Origin: Trichopria drosophilae
Taxonomy: Eukaryota; Arthropoda; Insecta; Hymenoptera; Diapriidae
NCBI GenBank assembly: GCA_030407085.1
Contig: CM059584.1
Coordinates: forward strand, 88,586,001-88,650,000
Direction of reading: 5' to 3'
DNA length: 64,000 bases
Shown here: positions 21,552 through 33,432 of the stretch, one piece after another
How the letters are laid out: every line of letters begins with the position of its first letter
How positions within the stretch are numbered: the stretch's first letter is position 1
Program-made: the position numbers and the translations under genes
Notes under the pieces: model-generated
Seen by the model: the letters and a program-made list of their open reading frames with translations, nothing else
Database searches by the model: none
Told to the model about the DNA's origin: nothing

Positions 21552-21571
21552 TGGCGATCCTGCCAGGATCG
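21552..21571 (+). other. BEL primer-binding site
   Basis: TGGCGATCCTGCCAGGATCG lies seven bases after the LTR end. TGG pairs with the tRNA CCA tail, and the following bases resemble the complement of an arginine tRNA 3' end. The position and TGG start are clear; the tRNA identity is inferred from memory of the family. Confidence 0.6.
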
Positions 21572-22161
21572 GGATTAACAGTGCCTGTGGAATAAAAAAA
21601 AATGAAACATTCATATTTTATAACGACAGTGCAAAAGTGCCATTTACACTTCGCGTGTTTTTTAGTGCTACAATTTATTGCCGCATTTACTCTTCGGCGA
21701 TTTCAATCCACGCGGGCCTTGTGGATTGCGCCATATCTGCTGTTCGCGTCGCGTCCCCCCTCTCTAGGGGCTTTTTCAAGTTCCCCGCCGTGCGCGAGTT
21801 CCCCGCCTGGGCTTTCATAATGTCCCGTGGACCGCGCCATTAGTCGTTTCCAGTTGCGCTGTTGCCTTCTGCGCGGTTCGCCCGCGCCTCTTGTGGCCAG
21901 TTCACGCGCCCCGACTTTCGACGCGTCTGCACTCGTTACATGCGCGCGCGCATACTTTTGGACGCTTTCAGTCAGTCGACTCGCAGCTGCCAGCAACGCA
22001 ACATTACCGCGCCATAGTCACACGGACTAAGAACTTATTAACACCGTGCGAGTTGTCTAATTTCCGACCCTTGAAATTGTGGTTTTTCTGTGCGTCGATT
22101 TTACGCCACTCTTCAACCGTATTTTTCACGTTCATCTCCGAGTAAGGAAGACTCCTTCGAC

Positions 22162-23261
22162 ATGTCTCATACCGTCTCTCTGGAAGATTTGATCACCGCA
22201 CAAACGTCTCATTTTGAGAGTATACGACGAGCGTTCTCCAATTTGCCACCGCCTGAAGCTCAAACCGTCGCAAAATTGAAAGTTCTTCAACAATATATTG
22301 AGAACATATGGAGACAGTGTCGCGACGCTCATATTCTTATGTGCCAATCGGCGACTCAAATAGAAACGAGGCATCCATAATTTTCGGAACGCAAATTTGA
22401 GAATGCTGAACTTCATTTCCTGGAAGCTGTTGCTGCAATCGAGAAATCTCTCTCTACACTTAGCCCTGCGACGTCTACACCGAATCAGTCGGCACATGTA
22501 GACCCTGCTATGATGACTTTTTTTGGTTCCGGCTCTCGATCATCGTCTGGTCTGCCACGCATCGACTTACCTAAGTTCGCAGGTAACTACAGCAAATGGG
22601 ACTCATTTTCCGCTTATTTCGAGTCAACTATTATTAAAAATCAATCTATGGATAAAGTTTGTAAATTGCATTACTTAAAGTCATGTCTTTCGGGTGAACC
22701 GTTATCTATTATTGACCATCTCACGCCAACTAATGACAATTTTGATGTAGCATGGGAAGCTCTGAAATCGCAATTTTCTAATAAGCGGTGCATTATTGAT
22801 ACTCACTTAAAAACTTTATTTAATACTCCAACGCTTCGAAAAGAATCCGCGCTTGAACTTCGGGAATTATATTATAAAGTAATTGCGATTGTTGGCGCGC
22901 TAAAATCTGGGCGTTAAAATCTCTCGGTGAACCCGTAGATCATTGGGATACAATTCTTGTTTGTCATGTCGCTTCCAAGCTCGATCCAGAAACGCGTAAA
23001 GCTTGGACACTTAGTTTGGGCTCAACCAGAGATTATCCAAAGTTCGAAATATTAAAGGAATTCTTGAGTAGTCGCATATACAGTCTACAATCAGCTGTGA
23101 CGGAAACGCAGTATAAATCAAGATCTAGCTCTGCACCGAAATCATTTTCGACTAAATCGAAACACTCAGTCGTTTCTCATGGTACAACTTCCGCGACAAA
23201 ACGATGTCCCATTTGTTCTACTGAACATGATATTTACAATTGTAAAAGGTTTAAAAATTGA
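22162..23261 (+). pseudogene. BEL gag (DUF1759 capsid-like, zinc finger)
   Basis: This is the structural protein that forms the particle and packages element RNA. From ATG 22162 the frame encodes MSHTVSLEDLITAQ and a helical N-terminus, meets a TAA near 22378 and continues. The DUF1759 region LPRIDLPKFAGNYSKWDSF, KVCKLHYLKSCLSGEPLSII and AWEALKSQFSNKR lies at about 22550-22800. After a frameshift near 22915 come YPKFEILKEFLSSR and the first part of the zinc-binding region (RCPICSTEHDIYNCKRF). A TGA at 23259-23261 separates gag from pol where relatives read through, so it looks like a nonsense mutation. Confidence 0.85.
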
Positions 23262-26200
23262 TCTGTTGTGAAACGTGCTGACTTTGTGAAACGTCAGAAA
23301 TTATGTAATAATTGTCTCGGTTCTCACGATATAGCGAATTGCGTTAGTAAACGGTGTTGTTTTATATGCAATAATCGACACCATACCCTGCTGCATCGGG
23401 AGCGAGTATCGGACTCTAGTCCTTTAAACGAAAATGTGGGCCCTCCGGTGTCTGCCTCCTCCAATTTCAATAATAATCAAACCGAAACCGTCATTATGCA
23501 TTTATCAGCTGATCAGCCGATAGAATCGTCGCGAATTCTGTTGGCTACAGCCATGGTTCGGGTGCATACGTCCAATGGTCGCTCTCTTGGTCTGCGAGCG
23601 CTTTTGGATCAAGGATTCACGTGGACATTTATTTCAGAGCGTGTCGCAAATGCGCTCAACTTACCTTCGCGACGCGGTTCGGCCTCGGTAACTGGCGTAG
23701 GTGGTGCATTCGCTGGCACCATCACTCGTGCCGTGGACGTTCGTATAACCTCCAACCTCTCCGATCAACCAGAATTCCAGACATGCGCGTTAGTAATGAA
23801 ACGGCTTACTTCTTACACGCCCATTTCATTACGAAATTCCGTCCCTTCGTTGCCGCATTTACGCCATTTGCAATTAGCAGATCCCAATCCAAGAAGCTCT
23901 GATCCTATAGAGCTTATAATCGGTTCTGATCTGTATGGATCAATTCTTCTCGACGGGCTTCTCAAAGGTCCGAGCGGCCAACCAACTGCCCGAAACACGG
24001 CGTTCGGTTGGATTCTGTCGGGATGGTCCACTCCTCCCACTCCGCAAATTCCTTCTCGGTTATCGGTTCATCACTGTGTTGAGCGTAAGCAAGTGAACTT
24101 CGATTTACAGAAATTCTGGGAAATTGATGACATACCAGTTCGTAAACCCCTCACTGCTGATGACGAGCTTTGCGAAAAGCACATCCTCGAGACGCATTCT
24201 AGAACCGACGACGGAAGGTATGTGGTTCGATTACCACTTCATTCATCTGCCCCGATTAACATCGGGCATTCTCGTGGTGCAGCGCTTCAGTCTTTTAAAG
24301 CACTAGAAAAAAGATTAGCCCGCTTGCCCGCAGATGCTCGTGCGTATTATGACTTTATGAATGAGTACGAGTCTCAAGGTCACATGACGCGTGTCGATGT
24401 CGAAGCTCCTCGTAACTCGTCTATATACCTGCCGCATCACGGTGTTAAGAAAGATACGAGCACCCCGACGAAATTAAGGGATGTGTTTAACGTGTCCCAC
24501 AAGACTTCTAATTACACGTCTCTTAATGACCATCTCCTAACGGGTCCAAGATTGCAAGCGGATCTGAGTCTGGTTCTGTTACAGTGCCGAATTTTCCCTT
24601 TCGTCTACTGCGTCGAAATAGCGCAGATGTACCGCCAAATCGTTTTGAACCCGCGGGATCGTGACCTTCAACGGATCTTGTGGCGACCTCGTCCTGATGG
24701 TCCAATCTACAATTATCGACTAAACACAGTCACATTCGGCGTTTCGTGTGCTCCGCGCGCTTCAACAGTTAAATACTGATCACGGAAAGGATTTTCCCCT
24801 CGCCACGGATATTTTGCGTCATGGTCTATATGTAGACGATTGTTTGTTCGGCGCAATTTGACTTCCATACGGCGTTACGGAAACGGGATGAACTTGTAGA
24901 ATTACTTCACCACGGTCAATTTCCTTTGCGAAAGTGGGCGAGCAATTCCCCTAATTTGCTGCAAGGCATTGATCCTGCTAATCACGGTCTCGCCAGCGAG
25001 CGCTTGTTTCAAGACTCTGATGGTTTAAAAATGTTGGGCATCGATTAGAACCCAGGACAAGATTCTTATCAGTTTAAAATTAAACGGCTTTATGACCCGT
25101 TGGGATGGGTGTCCCCCGTAATTGTACGGGCGAAATTATTTGTTCAGAGCTTTGGCTACTGCAATTGGATTGGGATGCACAGTTACCAGATTACTTTTGT
25201 AACGATTGGAAGGTGTTCTATGATGGCTTGCCTGTCCTCAATTCATTTTCAATTCCACGTTGGATTGGATACAGTCCTGACGCGGAAACGTGTGAGCTAC
25301 ATGGGTTTTCCGATGCTTCCGAGTCGGCTTATGCTGCCGTCCTGTATCTCCGTATTTGTCTCCCAGGGTGCATTCCACAAGTTGCATTGCTCTGTAGTAG
25401 AATGAAAGTTGCTCCGATAAAATCGCTGAGCATACCACGACTCGAATTATGCGGTGCTGTCCTTCTGGCGCGTCTTGTTAAATTTGCTACCAGGATTGAC
25501 GCATTTGCGAAAGTGCCTGTCTGCAGATGGAAAACATTCGTTGCTAACCGTGTGTCAGAAGTACAAACGTCACTGCCAGGTATTCCCTGGAGACATGTCC
25601 CAAGTCAGGACAATCCCGCCGACTTGGCATCTCGTAGCATATCCGCAATTGAACTCGCGAAATGTCCGTTGTGGCTTTCCGGTCCCAGTCCGTTAACTGA
25701 AAGCCCGGAGTATTGGGCTCAAAGTATCCCACAACTGGCTTCGGATGCACCTCTTGAAGCACGGCCTACAGTTTGCTCCACTGTCGCCGCGCCGTGTAAT
25801 GACACCGTGTCGTCATTGTATCCCAAGATTTCGTCTTGGAACCGTCTAGTACGTAGTATAGCATATGCATTGCGATGGTTGTCTTGCTTACATGAGGGTC
25901 TCACTGTGGGTGTTTTAACCTCTTCCGAGTTACGTCACGCGTCGGTGGTCATATTTCGATGGCTACAATTTGTGCTATTTCCACACGAATTGGTAGACTT
26001 AAAATCAAAGCGTGCCGTAACAAAAAAGAGACCTCTTGCTACACTTCAGCCATTCCTCTACGAAAATGGCCTGATTCGTGTTGGCGGACGCCTGCAGCAG
26101 TCCGGCCTTTCGTATGACGTCAAACACCCCATCGCATTACGCGCACACCCGGTCGTAAAGTTCTTGATTGTTGAAACTCTCTTAAATTGTTTGCATGGTG

Positions 26201-27253
26201 GAGTCCAGATAACCTTACGCACCCTACGCCAAACTGTCTGGATCGTACAGGCAAAGAAGTTGATACGTTCGGTCATCTTTCACTGTCTCACTTGTGCTCG
26301 CTTGAAAGCCGAACTCTTCACGCAAACAATGGGTAAGTTTCCTACTCCCAGAGTTTCGCAACATGAATGCCCTTTTACTCACTGTGGCGTGGACTACGCG
26401 GGGCGTTTTGCAGTTCGTCTTGGGAATGGTCGCGGACATAAGTCTCAATTTGCTTTCGTTTCGTTATTTGTATGCTTTGCAGTCAAGGCAATACACCTTG
26501 AGCTAGTCTCTGACTACTCTTCGGGTAAATTCATCGCTGCTTACAAACGTTTTGTCTCCCGACGTGGTATCCAACTTTGTATGTACAGCGATCAAGGTCG
26601 TACGTTTGTTGGTGCACGAAATGAATTACAACGTGCATTCAACGACGCCATCCAAGACGCCTTTTTCCAAGACCTGCTGGCCAAAGATGGCACGGATTGG
26701 AAATTTCTCCCTCCGGCTGCACCGAATTTTGGCGGGTTTTGGGAGGCCGGCGTCAAGCGCGTCAAATTTCATATGAAGAGAGTTTTAGGGGAGCACACTC
26801 CCACGTTTAAGGAGATGTCGACGCTCCTTTGCGAAATAGAAGCGGTACTAAACTCGAGAACATTGGGCCCGATGACGGACGATGTGGATGACCTGACATG
26901 TCTGACCCCTGGTCATTTTCTGACGGGTGGGCCCTTGAATGCCGTGCCTGAGCCATCGGCGCTCGACATTGCTAAAAATCGGTTATCGCGCTGGCAACTT
27001 GGCCGACAAATGTTCGAACGATTCTGGCACTTGTGGTCGACCGATTACTTGCTCTCGCTGCAGCAGCGTTCTAAATGGCGATTTCCGAGTAAATCAGTGT
27101 CTGTTGGTCAACTCATTTTGTTAAAACGGCCTAACAATCCGCCATCTAAATGGCCTCTTGGGCGAATTATACGATGATACCCGGGTCGCGATAATGTTAC
27201 GCGAGCGGTGACCGTGCACACAGCAACTTCGGTACAAGACCGACCCGTTACGT
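23262..27253 (+). pseudogene. BEL pol (protease, RT, RNase H, integrase)
   Basis: The frame after 23262 encodes a C-rich knuckle (LCNNCLGSHDIANC) and a DUF1758 protease whose active-site region reads LLDQGFTWTFISE. The BEL-specific linker follows, then the reverse transcriptase (VFNVSHKTSNYTSLND, FPFVYCVEIAQMYRQI). A TGA at about 24776 and frameshifts to about 25100 damage the palm, but YVDDCLFG is still readable near 24830. The frame from 25105 to 27177 is long and open. It holds RNase H (HGFSDASESAYAA), the integrase zinc domain, and integrase core residues in HCGVDYAG, YSDQGRTF and GGFWEAGVK (a D, D, E triad), then a DUF5641-type C-terminus. One more TGA lies at 27175-27177. Confidence 0.9.
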
Positions 27254-27337
27254 AGTTAGCATTCTTACCAGTTGATCTGGATTAGTTTAAGGTTTCGATT
27301 AATTTGTTTGGTTACTCTTATTCCAAGCCCAGGAGGG

Positions 27338-27355
27338 TTGCAATGGGGGGCGATA
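27338..27355 (+). other. BEL polypurine tract region
   Basis: TTGCAATGGGGGGCGATA lies directly upstream of the 3' LTR. The G6 run is the likely primer for plus-strand DNA synthesis. Confidence 0.5.
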
Positions 27356-27788
27356 TGTCGCGCTTTGTAATTCGCGCTTTATAGAGATTATGAACTTTAG
27401 CGCCACTTTTGTTTGCCAGTAGCGCCATCTATAATTTATTTATATTTTAAGTTCGTTAACGACTCTAGTTGTTCTTCCGTTGATGCGAGGTTGGCAAACG
27501 CCACGTTTTCTTTTTAAATTTTCGCACGTCGATTGAACAATACGCAACGCTTGTGCGCGCGACACTTGTATCTCAAAATTGGCATGTTCGGTTTAATATA
27601 ATTCCAAATATTTGTACTGTGTGCATGATCGAATTTCGTGATACGCGCAGTGCTGCATAGTATTGAAATAATTGAGAGTTTAAGTGAAATATTGAATGGC
27701 TTTGAATCAAGGATCAGTGGATTTATGTGACCCCTGTGCCCTTAGACTCCTCACCGTTCTGAGTATGAGTTCCTCCGATATCGTAACA
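27356..27788 (+). repeat. BEL 3' LTR (433 bp)
   Basis: Matches the 5' LTR almost base for base from TGTCGCGC to CGTAACA but lacks a 37-bp block. It ends directly in the CAT-type microsatellite. Confidence 0.9.
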
Positions 27789-28138
27789 ATTAGCATTATT
27801 GTGATCACCACCACCATCATCAGCATCGTCACTATCATCACCATCACCATTACCACCATCGCCATAATCATCGTCGCCATTATCATGACTGTCATCATCG
27901 TCACTATCATCATCACTACCATAATCATTATCACTATCAACGTCTTCATTATCATCACCGTTACTACCATTATCATTGTCATCACTGTCATTATCGTCAT
28001 TACCCCTGACATCATCGCCCGACATCAACATTATCATCATCATCATCATTATCATCATTATAATCATCGTCAGTGTTATCAACATCACCACCATCAGCAT
28101 CATCAACGTCATCGTCATCATAAACGTCATCGACATCC
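27789..28138. repeat. Imperfect CAT/ATC trinucleotide microsatellite, right part
   Basis: About 350 bp of CATCATCAC/ATTATCATC-type repeats. It generates long spurious frames of I/T/V or H/Y on both strands. It runs directly into the first satellite unit. Confidence 0.9.
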
Positions 28139-30251
28139 ACAAAGGGTACTATCATGGTCCGGACCGGTTCGGCCTTTAAAATAAAAAATTACACGCATTT
28201 AAAAGTGACTAAAGAAGAGCGTTAATCTCTCAATAGTAATCGCAAAATATGAAGGCAGCAACAATTAGCCGATATTTGTTGCTCGATTCCCTTGTATTTT
28301 AGGGACGCAAATAAAGAATACTAACATATAATATAAGTACGACTTGTAAAAGAAAAAAATACATGCGTTAAAAGTGACTAAAGAAAAGCGTTAATCTCTC
28401 AATAGCAATTGTCCAATATGAAGGCAGCAACAATTAGCCGACATTTGTTGGTCTATTTCTTTGTGTTTTAGGGACGTAAAGAAAGGCCACTACTATGGTC
28501 TGGGCCAGTTCGACTCGTAAAAAAAAAATTACACGCATTTAAAATTGACTAAAGAAGGGCTTTAATCTCTCAATAGTAATCACCCAATATGAAGACAGCA
28601 ACAAATAGCCGACATTTGTTGCACAATTTCTTTGTGTTTTAGGGACATAAATAAAGGGTACTACTACGGTCCGTTCCGGTTCGGCTAGTAAAAGAAAAAA
28701 ATACATTCGTTTAAAAGTGACTAAAGAAGATCGTTAATCTCTCAATAGTAATCGCCCAAAACGAAGGCAGAAACCATTAGCCGACATTTCTTGCTCGATT
28801 CCTTTGTACCTTAGGGACACAAATAAAGAATACTAACATAGTTTAGACCGGTACGACTATTAAAAGAAAAACATACATGCGTTTAAAAGTGAATAAAAAA
28901 AGGCGTTAATCTCTCAATAGGAATCGTCCAATATGGAGGCAGCGACAATTAGCCGACATTTGTTGCACAATTTCTTTGTGTTTTAGGGACATAAATAAAG
29001 GGTACTACTACGGTCCGTTCCGGTTCGGCTGGTAAAAGAAAAAAATACATTCGTTTAAAAGTGACTAAAGAAGATCGTTAATCTCTCAATAGTAATCGCC
29101 CAATATGAAGGCAGCAACAAATAGCCCACATTTGTTGCTCGATTCCTTTGTATTTTACGGACATAAATAAAGGATACTATTACGGTCCGGTCCGGAACGG
29201 ATAGTAAAATAAAAAATTAGACGCGTATAAAAGTGACTAAAAAAGTGCCGTAATCTGTCAACACTAATCACCCGATCTGAAGGCGGAAACAATTAGCCGA
29301 TATTTGTTATTCGATTGCTTTGTATTTTACGGGCATAAATAAAGGGTACTATTATGGTCCGGTGTCCGGATCGGCTAGTAAAATAAAAAATTACACGCGT
29401 TCAAATGTGACTAAAGAAGAGCGTTAATCTCGCAATAGGAATCGCCCAAAACGAAGGCAGCAACAATTAGCCGACATTTGTTGCTCGACTTCTTTGTGTT
29501 TTAGGGACATAAATAAAGAATACCATTATTGCTTAAAACGGTTCGGCTAGTAAACTAAAAAATTACACGCGTTTAATAATGACTAAAGAAGAGCGTTAAT
29601 CTCTCAGTAGTAATTGCAAAGTATGAAGGCAGCAACAATTAGCCGACATTTGTTGCTCGATTCCTTTGCGTTTTAGGGATGTAAATAAAAGGTACTATCA
29701 TGGTCCGGACCGGTTCAGCTAGTAAAATAAAAAATTACATGCGTCTAACCGTTATTAAGAAGAGCGTTAATCTCTCAATAGTAATCGCCCAATATGAAGG
29801 CAGCAACAAATAGCTGACATTTGTTGCTCGATTCCTTTGTGTTTTACGGACATAAATAAAGGGTACTATTACGGTCCGGTCCGGTTCGGCTAGTAAAATA
29901 AAAAATTACACGCGCTTAAAAGTGACTAAAGAAGAGCGTTTATCTCTCAATAGTAATCGGCCAATATAAAGGTAGCAAGAATTAACCGAGTTTTGTTGCT
30001 CGATTCCTTTGTGTTTTTGGGACATAAATAAAGGGTACTATCATGGTCCGTACTGGTTCGTCTAGTAAAATGAAAAATTACACGCGTTTAGAAGTGACCA
30101 AAAAAAGTGCCGTAATCTGTCAACACTAATCACCCAATCTGAAGGCAGCAACAATTAGCCGATATTTTTTGCTCGATTCCTTTGCGTTTTAGGGACGTAA
30201 ATAAAGGGTACAATCATGATCCGGACCGGTGCGGCTAGTAAAATAATAGAT
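28139..30251. repeat. Satellite array, 171-172-bp unit, 12 copies
   Basis: The marker GTTAATCTCTCAATAGTAAT (with variants) recurs about 12 times between 28220 and 30115 at 171-173-bp spacing. Each unit also carries GAAGGCAGCAACAATTAGCC, TTTGTTGCTCGATTCCTTTG, a GGGTACTATCATGGTCCGG-like GC patch and AAAATTACACGCGTTTAAAA. Units are clearly diverged. Copies at about 29250 and 30111 share a distinct variant (GTAATCTGTCAACACTAATC), and those at 28669 and 29009 share another. The array stops at 30251, where a BEL fragment begins, and picks up again at 32559. Confidence 0.95.
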
Positions 30252-31764
30252 TACGCTCGAGAATAAGTTGCACGAAAATGAGCTTCGCAGAGAGTGTCAT
30301 CTGGAGGGATCGTAGGAATATTTTCTAATTCCCAAAATCTGGTTTACGATTCGTTAAGTATATTACACTCAGTTTCCACGCAGTGAAGAACAGTTATATC
30401 TTCTGGACAAGGAGATTTGGAGAGAGAAGTGGGCCCAGAAAGTACCCAATCCAGGGCAGTATTCTGAGCGATGATCATTCTCCAATGATCATATGGGCGG
30501 GTTCTTCCTTCATTGGATGATCATCAGCTAGATCAAGCAATTCAATATGAGACCATAGTGTAGCTCGCGATGGCACTCGAGGTACATAACTTGTAAGAGA
30601 CTTAAATACCAACGCATTCCTTGTCCTTAATTTTAACCGGTTCGCGTGTGTGGATGACTTAAAAAGAGAGCACTGATAAATAGTATGTGATTGTTTACAC
30701 ATGGGGCAAATGATCGTGGGCGTTGCAACTACGTGAGCGTTTATGTGAACTGGTTTGACATGAGATTTCTGTGAAACATCGCTTCGTTTCATGACAAGGG
30801 TGACGCTAGGTTGATTTTTCGTAAACGCTTCTAAGGCGCGAATTTGAGTGTCTAAAAATGCAATTAATTTTGAAAAATGCGGAAAGTCGCGTTGATCGTC
30901 TATATAAAATTCCCATGCTTGCCGCGTAGCACTATCTAATTTTGATACAATCATACATACAAGAATATCGCTAACACCATGACAACCGTATGTTGAGTTA
31001 GGGGCCGGGACAGAAACGGACGCAAATCCATCAGCGAGTTCTAACGCAGCTACAGCTTCCGTAACGCGGTTCTGAAGAAACTTTAGAGATTTGGCTGAAT
31101 TTGCTTTAACAAACGGCAATGATAAAAGCATTTCGATTTGTGCCGATATTATAGCCCGAGGGTTGTCATATTTTGAAATTAAAAGACGCCACGCTGTTGC
31201 AAAACGTTCAGGAGTAAAAGCTGCACTTTTCAACAAAGTGCTAGGTTCACCGGTTAGACTCGGTAGCAAGTAATGCAATTTTTGCAAAGAGTCAATTGCA
31301 TTATTGTTGACAATAAGTGACTCAAAATAGGCTCGATATTTTGTCCAATCTGCAAAACTACTTGAGAATATCGGCAACGATATTTTCGGTAGACAATCTA
31401 ACCTTGACGATGACACAGCGCCACGGATGGGATTTCCTGCAGATTCCTGGGATGATCCAGATGCCGTAGGTTCATGTATCTCCAAAAGCGTTGCCAAGAG
31501 ATCAGTTGCATACAAATATTGCAATTCATACATTTCGTACTGCTTTTCCTTAAAGTAATCAGATTCTTGCAGCATGCCATCTCCATTGCAAAGGAGTTGT
31601 TGGTGTCGGGTTTGTCAGAACTCCCATTTTTCACATAAAATCTTTAGGCGATTTTTGATAACAGCTGATCCAGGAGATTTTTTTCTCAAGATATCAATAG
31701 TTGCGCCCAGGCTTACTTGCTGTGACACCAGGAGGTTCTCAATCGTCATCCTTTTTGGTGGCAT
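30252..31764 (-). pseudogene. BEL gag with fused protease tail
   Basis: Starts at ATG 31764 (MPPKRMTIENLLVSQQVSLG), meets a TGA after LKILCEKWEF, and is then open from about 31634 to 30475. It shows the DUF1759 motifs LPKISLPIFSSSFADWTKYR and LHYLLPSLTGEPSTLL, AWRLLISKYDNPRA, and a zinc-binding CPMCKQSHTIYQC. Directly after ANRLKLRTRNALVFKSL the frame jumps to the end of the DUF1758 protease (SLTSYVPRVPS, AHMIIGE), so the knuckle repeats and the protease active site are deleted in frame. Past a stop it continues with AQNTALDWVLSGP and ends at 30252 in the DDTLCEAHF motif that precedes the reverse transcriptase. Confidence 0.8.
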
Positions 31765-32558
31765 TATTAATAGAGTTCAATTAGCGGTTACTAAATAAGA
31801 GGCAATTCAGTGTTCGTAACAGGAAGGGAGAGGGAAGGGCAACGAGAGATCCTAAAGATACTGCACTAAATTAAGTAACGAGGATAATTATATTTTTCGA
31901 TAATAGCGCATTAAATTAATAAATATACGTATTGCGCTGTACTCGTGGAGACACAAACCGCGTGAGCGAGAAACTGTGTCGAGTAACAAGCGTGGACAGC
32001 GCTGCTGAGAGGGGCGAGAGGGATACACCGATATGACAGAAAGGTTCCACCAAGAATAGAGTAGCCTATGTGGTTAGGTGGGGCGAGCCAGCACGAGAGA
32101 CAGAGAGTGGGGGAGGCCGCGCTTAGAGACGAGTGCAGACTGTGTACTGCGGCGGAAGGGGAACCTAAGTCTGTCCAAGAGAGTCGCACGAATACGTGTA
32201 TTTATATGTTTGTAACATTGGATTGTCAACAAGTGCAAGAGAGACAGAGACTGTGCTCCCGGTATGCTCTTATGTATATATGAATTTTTCAAATGAAAAA
32301 TATCTGAATGAAGTGGTCAGCGAATGATGGATGCAATTTAAGTTTGCAGACGCCTTTACCAAAAAATGCCTTGATTTAGAACACTTCACTTTATTCAGTG
32401 CACAACACAAGATGCTCAGTTTAATTTGAATATAATGCACTTATAATCCAATACACAAACGCTTTTGACTTATTCACTAACCGTGATGACAGGGTCTTTA
32501 TTCTGCCGTTTGTTACCATTAAAGGTTCAAGAATAACTAACTGATAATCGACGCTTGA
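30252..32558 (-). mobile_element. Internally deleted BEL/Pao element inside the satellite
   Basis: On the minus strand, 32558 to about 31765 is a non-coding leader or LTR-like part, followed by gag and a short stretch of pol. The insertion splits a satellite unit: the left side stops in AAAATAATAGATTAC and the right side resumes with TTTTAAAAGTGACTAAAG, so only about five satellite bases are missing. Neither end shows a complete LTR, hence it is truncated at both ends or the ends are too diverged. Confidence 0.75.
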
Positions 32559-32706
32559 TTTTAAAAGTGACTAAAGAAGAGCGTTATTCTCTCAATAGTA
32601 GTCGCCCAATATGAAGGTAGCAACAATTAGCCGACATTTGTTGCTCGATTCTTTCTATTTTGGGGATATATTTATGTCCCTAAAACACAAAAATAAAAAA
32701 TGATAG
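32559..32706. repeat. Satellite unit fragment (same orientation)
   Basis: A thirteenth unit of the 171-bp satellite continues from TTTTAAAAGTGACTAAAGAA to the GCTCGATTCTTTCTATTTTG region. It then flips into an inverted short piece (TTTATGTCCCTAAAAC) just before the solo LTR. Confidence 0.85.
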
Positions 32707-33365
32707 TGTTACGACCGGTTGGTCGTAGGCAGCCGTAGCCATATTAATTAGCATCTATTATAAGTTATTACGAAATATACTTTAGTATTTAATAATTATG
32801 TATGACAATAGTGTTATAAGATAGGTTCCGGTCAAACGATATATTCGTGGGACCGAGAAAAAAGTAAGGCGCGAACGCGACACTCTTACTTCAAAGCGTA
32901 AGCATTTTTCGGCTGGGAACCTGCCGAGCTGAATTCGCGCAATATAAGCCTCGCCGTCGGTTACCTGCCGAGGCTAGCAGGTTCCCAGGGCGAAGGATTG
33001 CTGACCAGGCATGGGAAACGTCAGACGATCCGCGAACTCTCCGTCGACGGATCCAAAAAGACGTGGACACTCTGAGATTCGGTGCTAGACTCCCGGAGAG
33101 ATCACACCTCGCGCTCGTCCAGTTCCAATCTACGCGAGGTTCGAGAGTCGAGGTCCATCGAGGACTTAGGCGGTTTTCGCGATTACAAAATAGAGACTTA
33201 GCCGTAGCCGACCGAGGCTACTGAACGTCGGGAAACACAAGTGCGCTCCCCGTTCGTTCGACTTAGCGTGCCGATACTTATGTACGGGTGCTGGACGTAC
33301 ATAAATAAATCCACGACTTAAATAAATATTCCCGTACATATTTCATGTTACCCCGAAACGTAACA
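32707..33365. mobile_element. Solo LTR, 659 bp
   Basis: Begins TGTTACGACCGG and ends CCCGAAACGTAACA, a TGTTACG...CGTAACA terminal inverted repeat. It contains no coding sequence and interrupts satellite DNA. Flanking pentamers are GATAG and GAAAG, a target duplication with one mismatch. It is probably left by LTR-LTR recombination of a gypsy or BEL element. The family is unknown; it is not the LTR of the BEL element at 21075. Confidence 0.7.
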
Positions 33366-33432
33366 GAAAGTATCCTTCATTTATGTCCCTAAAATAGAAA
33401 GAAATCGAGCAACAAATGTCGGCTAATATCAC
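33366..33432. repeat. Satellite fragment in inverted orientation
   Basis: GTATCCTTCATTTATGTCCC followed by CGAGCAACAAATGTCGGCTAA is the reverse complement of the satellite unit, opposite in direction to the main array. Confidence 0.85.

Larger units (their letters stand above)
21075..27788 (+). mobile_element. BEL/Pao LTR retrotransposon, nearly complete
   Basis: A 6.7-kb element with two LTRs (TGTCGC...GTAACA), a primer-binding site, gag, protease, reverse transcriptase, RNase H, integrase and a purine-rich tract, all in the BEL order on the plus strand. Flanking pentamers are ATTAT on the left and ATTAG on the right, a target duplication with one mismatch. The LTRs are highly similar apart from one 37-bp indel, so the insertion is relatively young. 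A few stops and frameshifts in gag and pol make this copy non-autonomous. Confidence 0.9.

Noticed and set aside
27696..28184. Long Ile/Thr/His and Met/Val/Asp frames on both strands
   Set aside because: Produced by the CAT/ATC trinucleotide microsatellite; every frame of such a repeat is open.
28139..30251. A CRISPR-like repeat-spacer array
   Set aside because: The whole 171-bp unit is repeated head to tail without unique spacers, and the context is eukaryotic.
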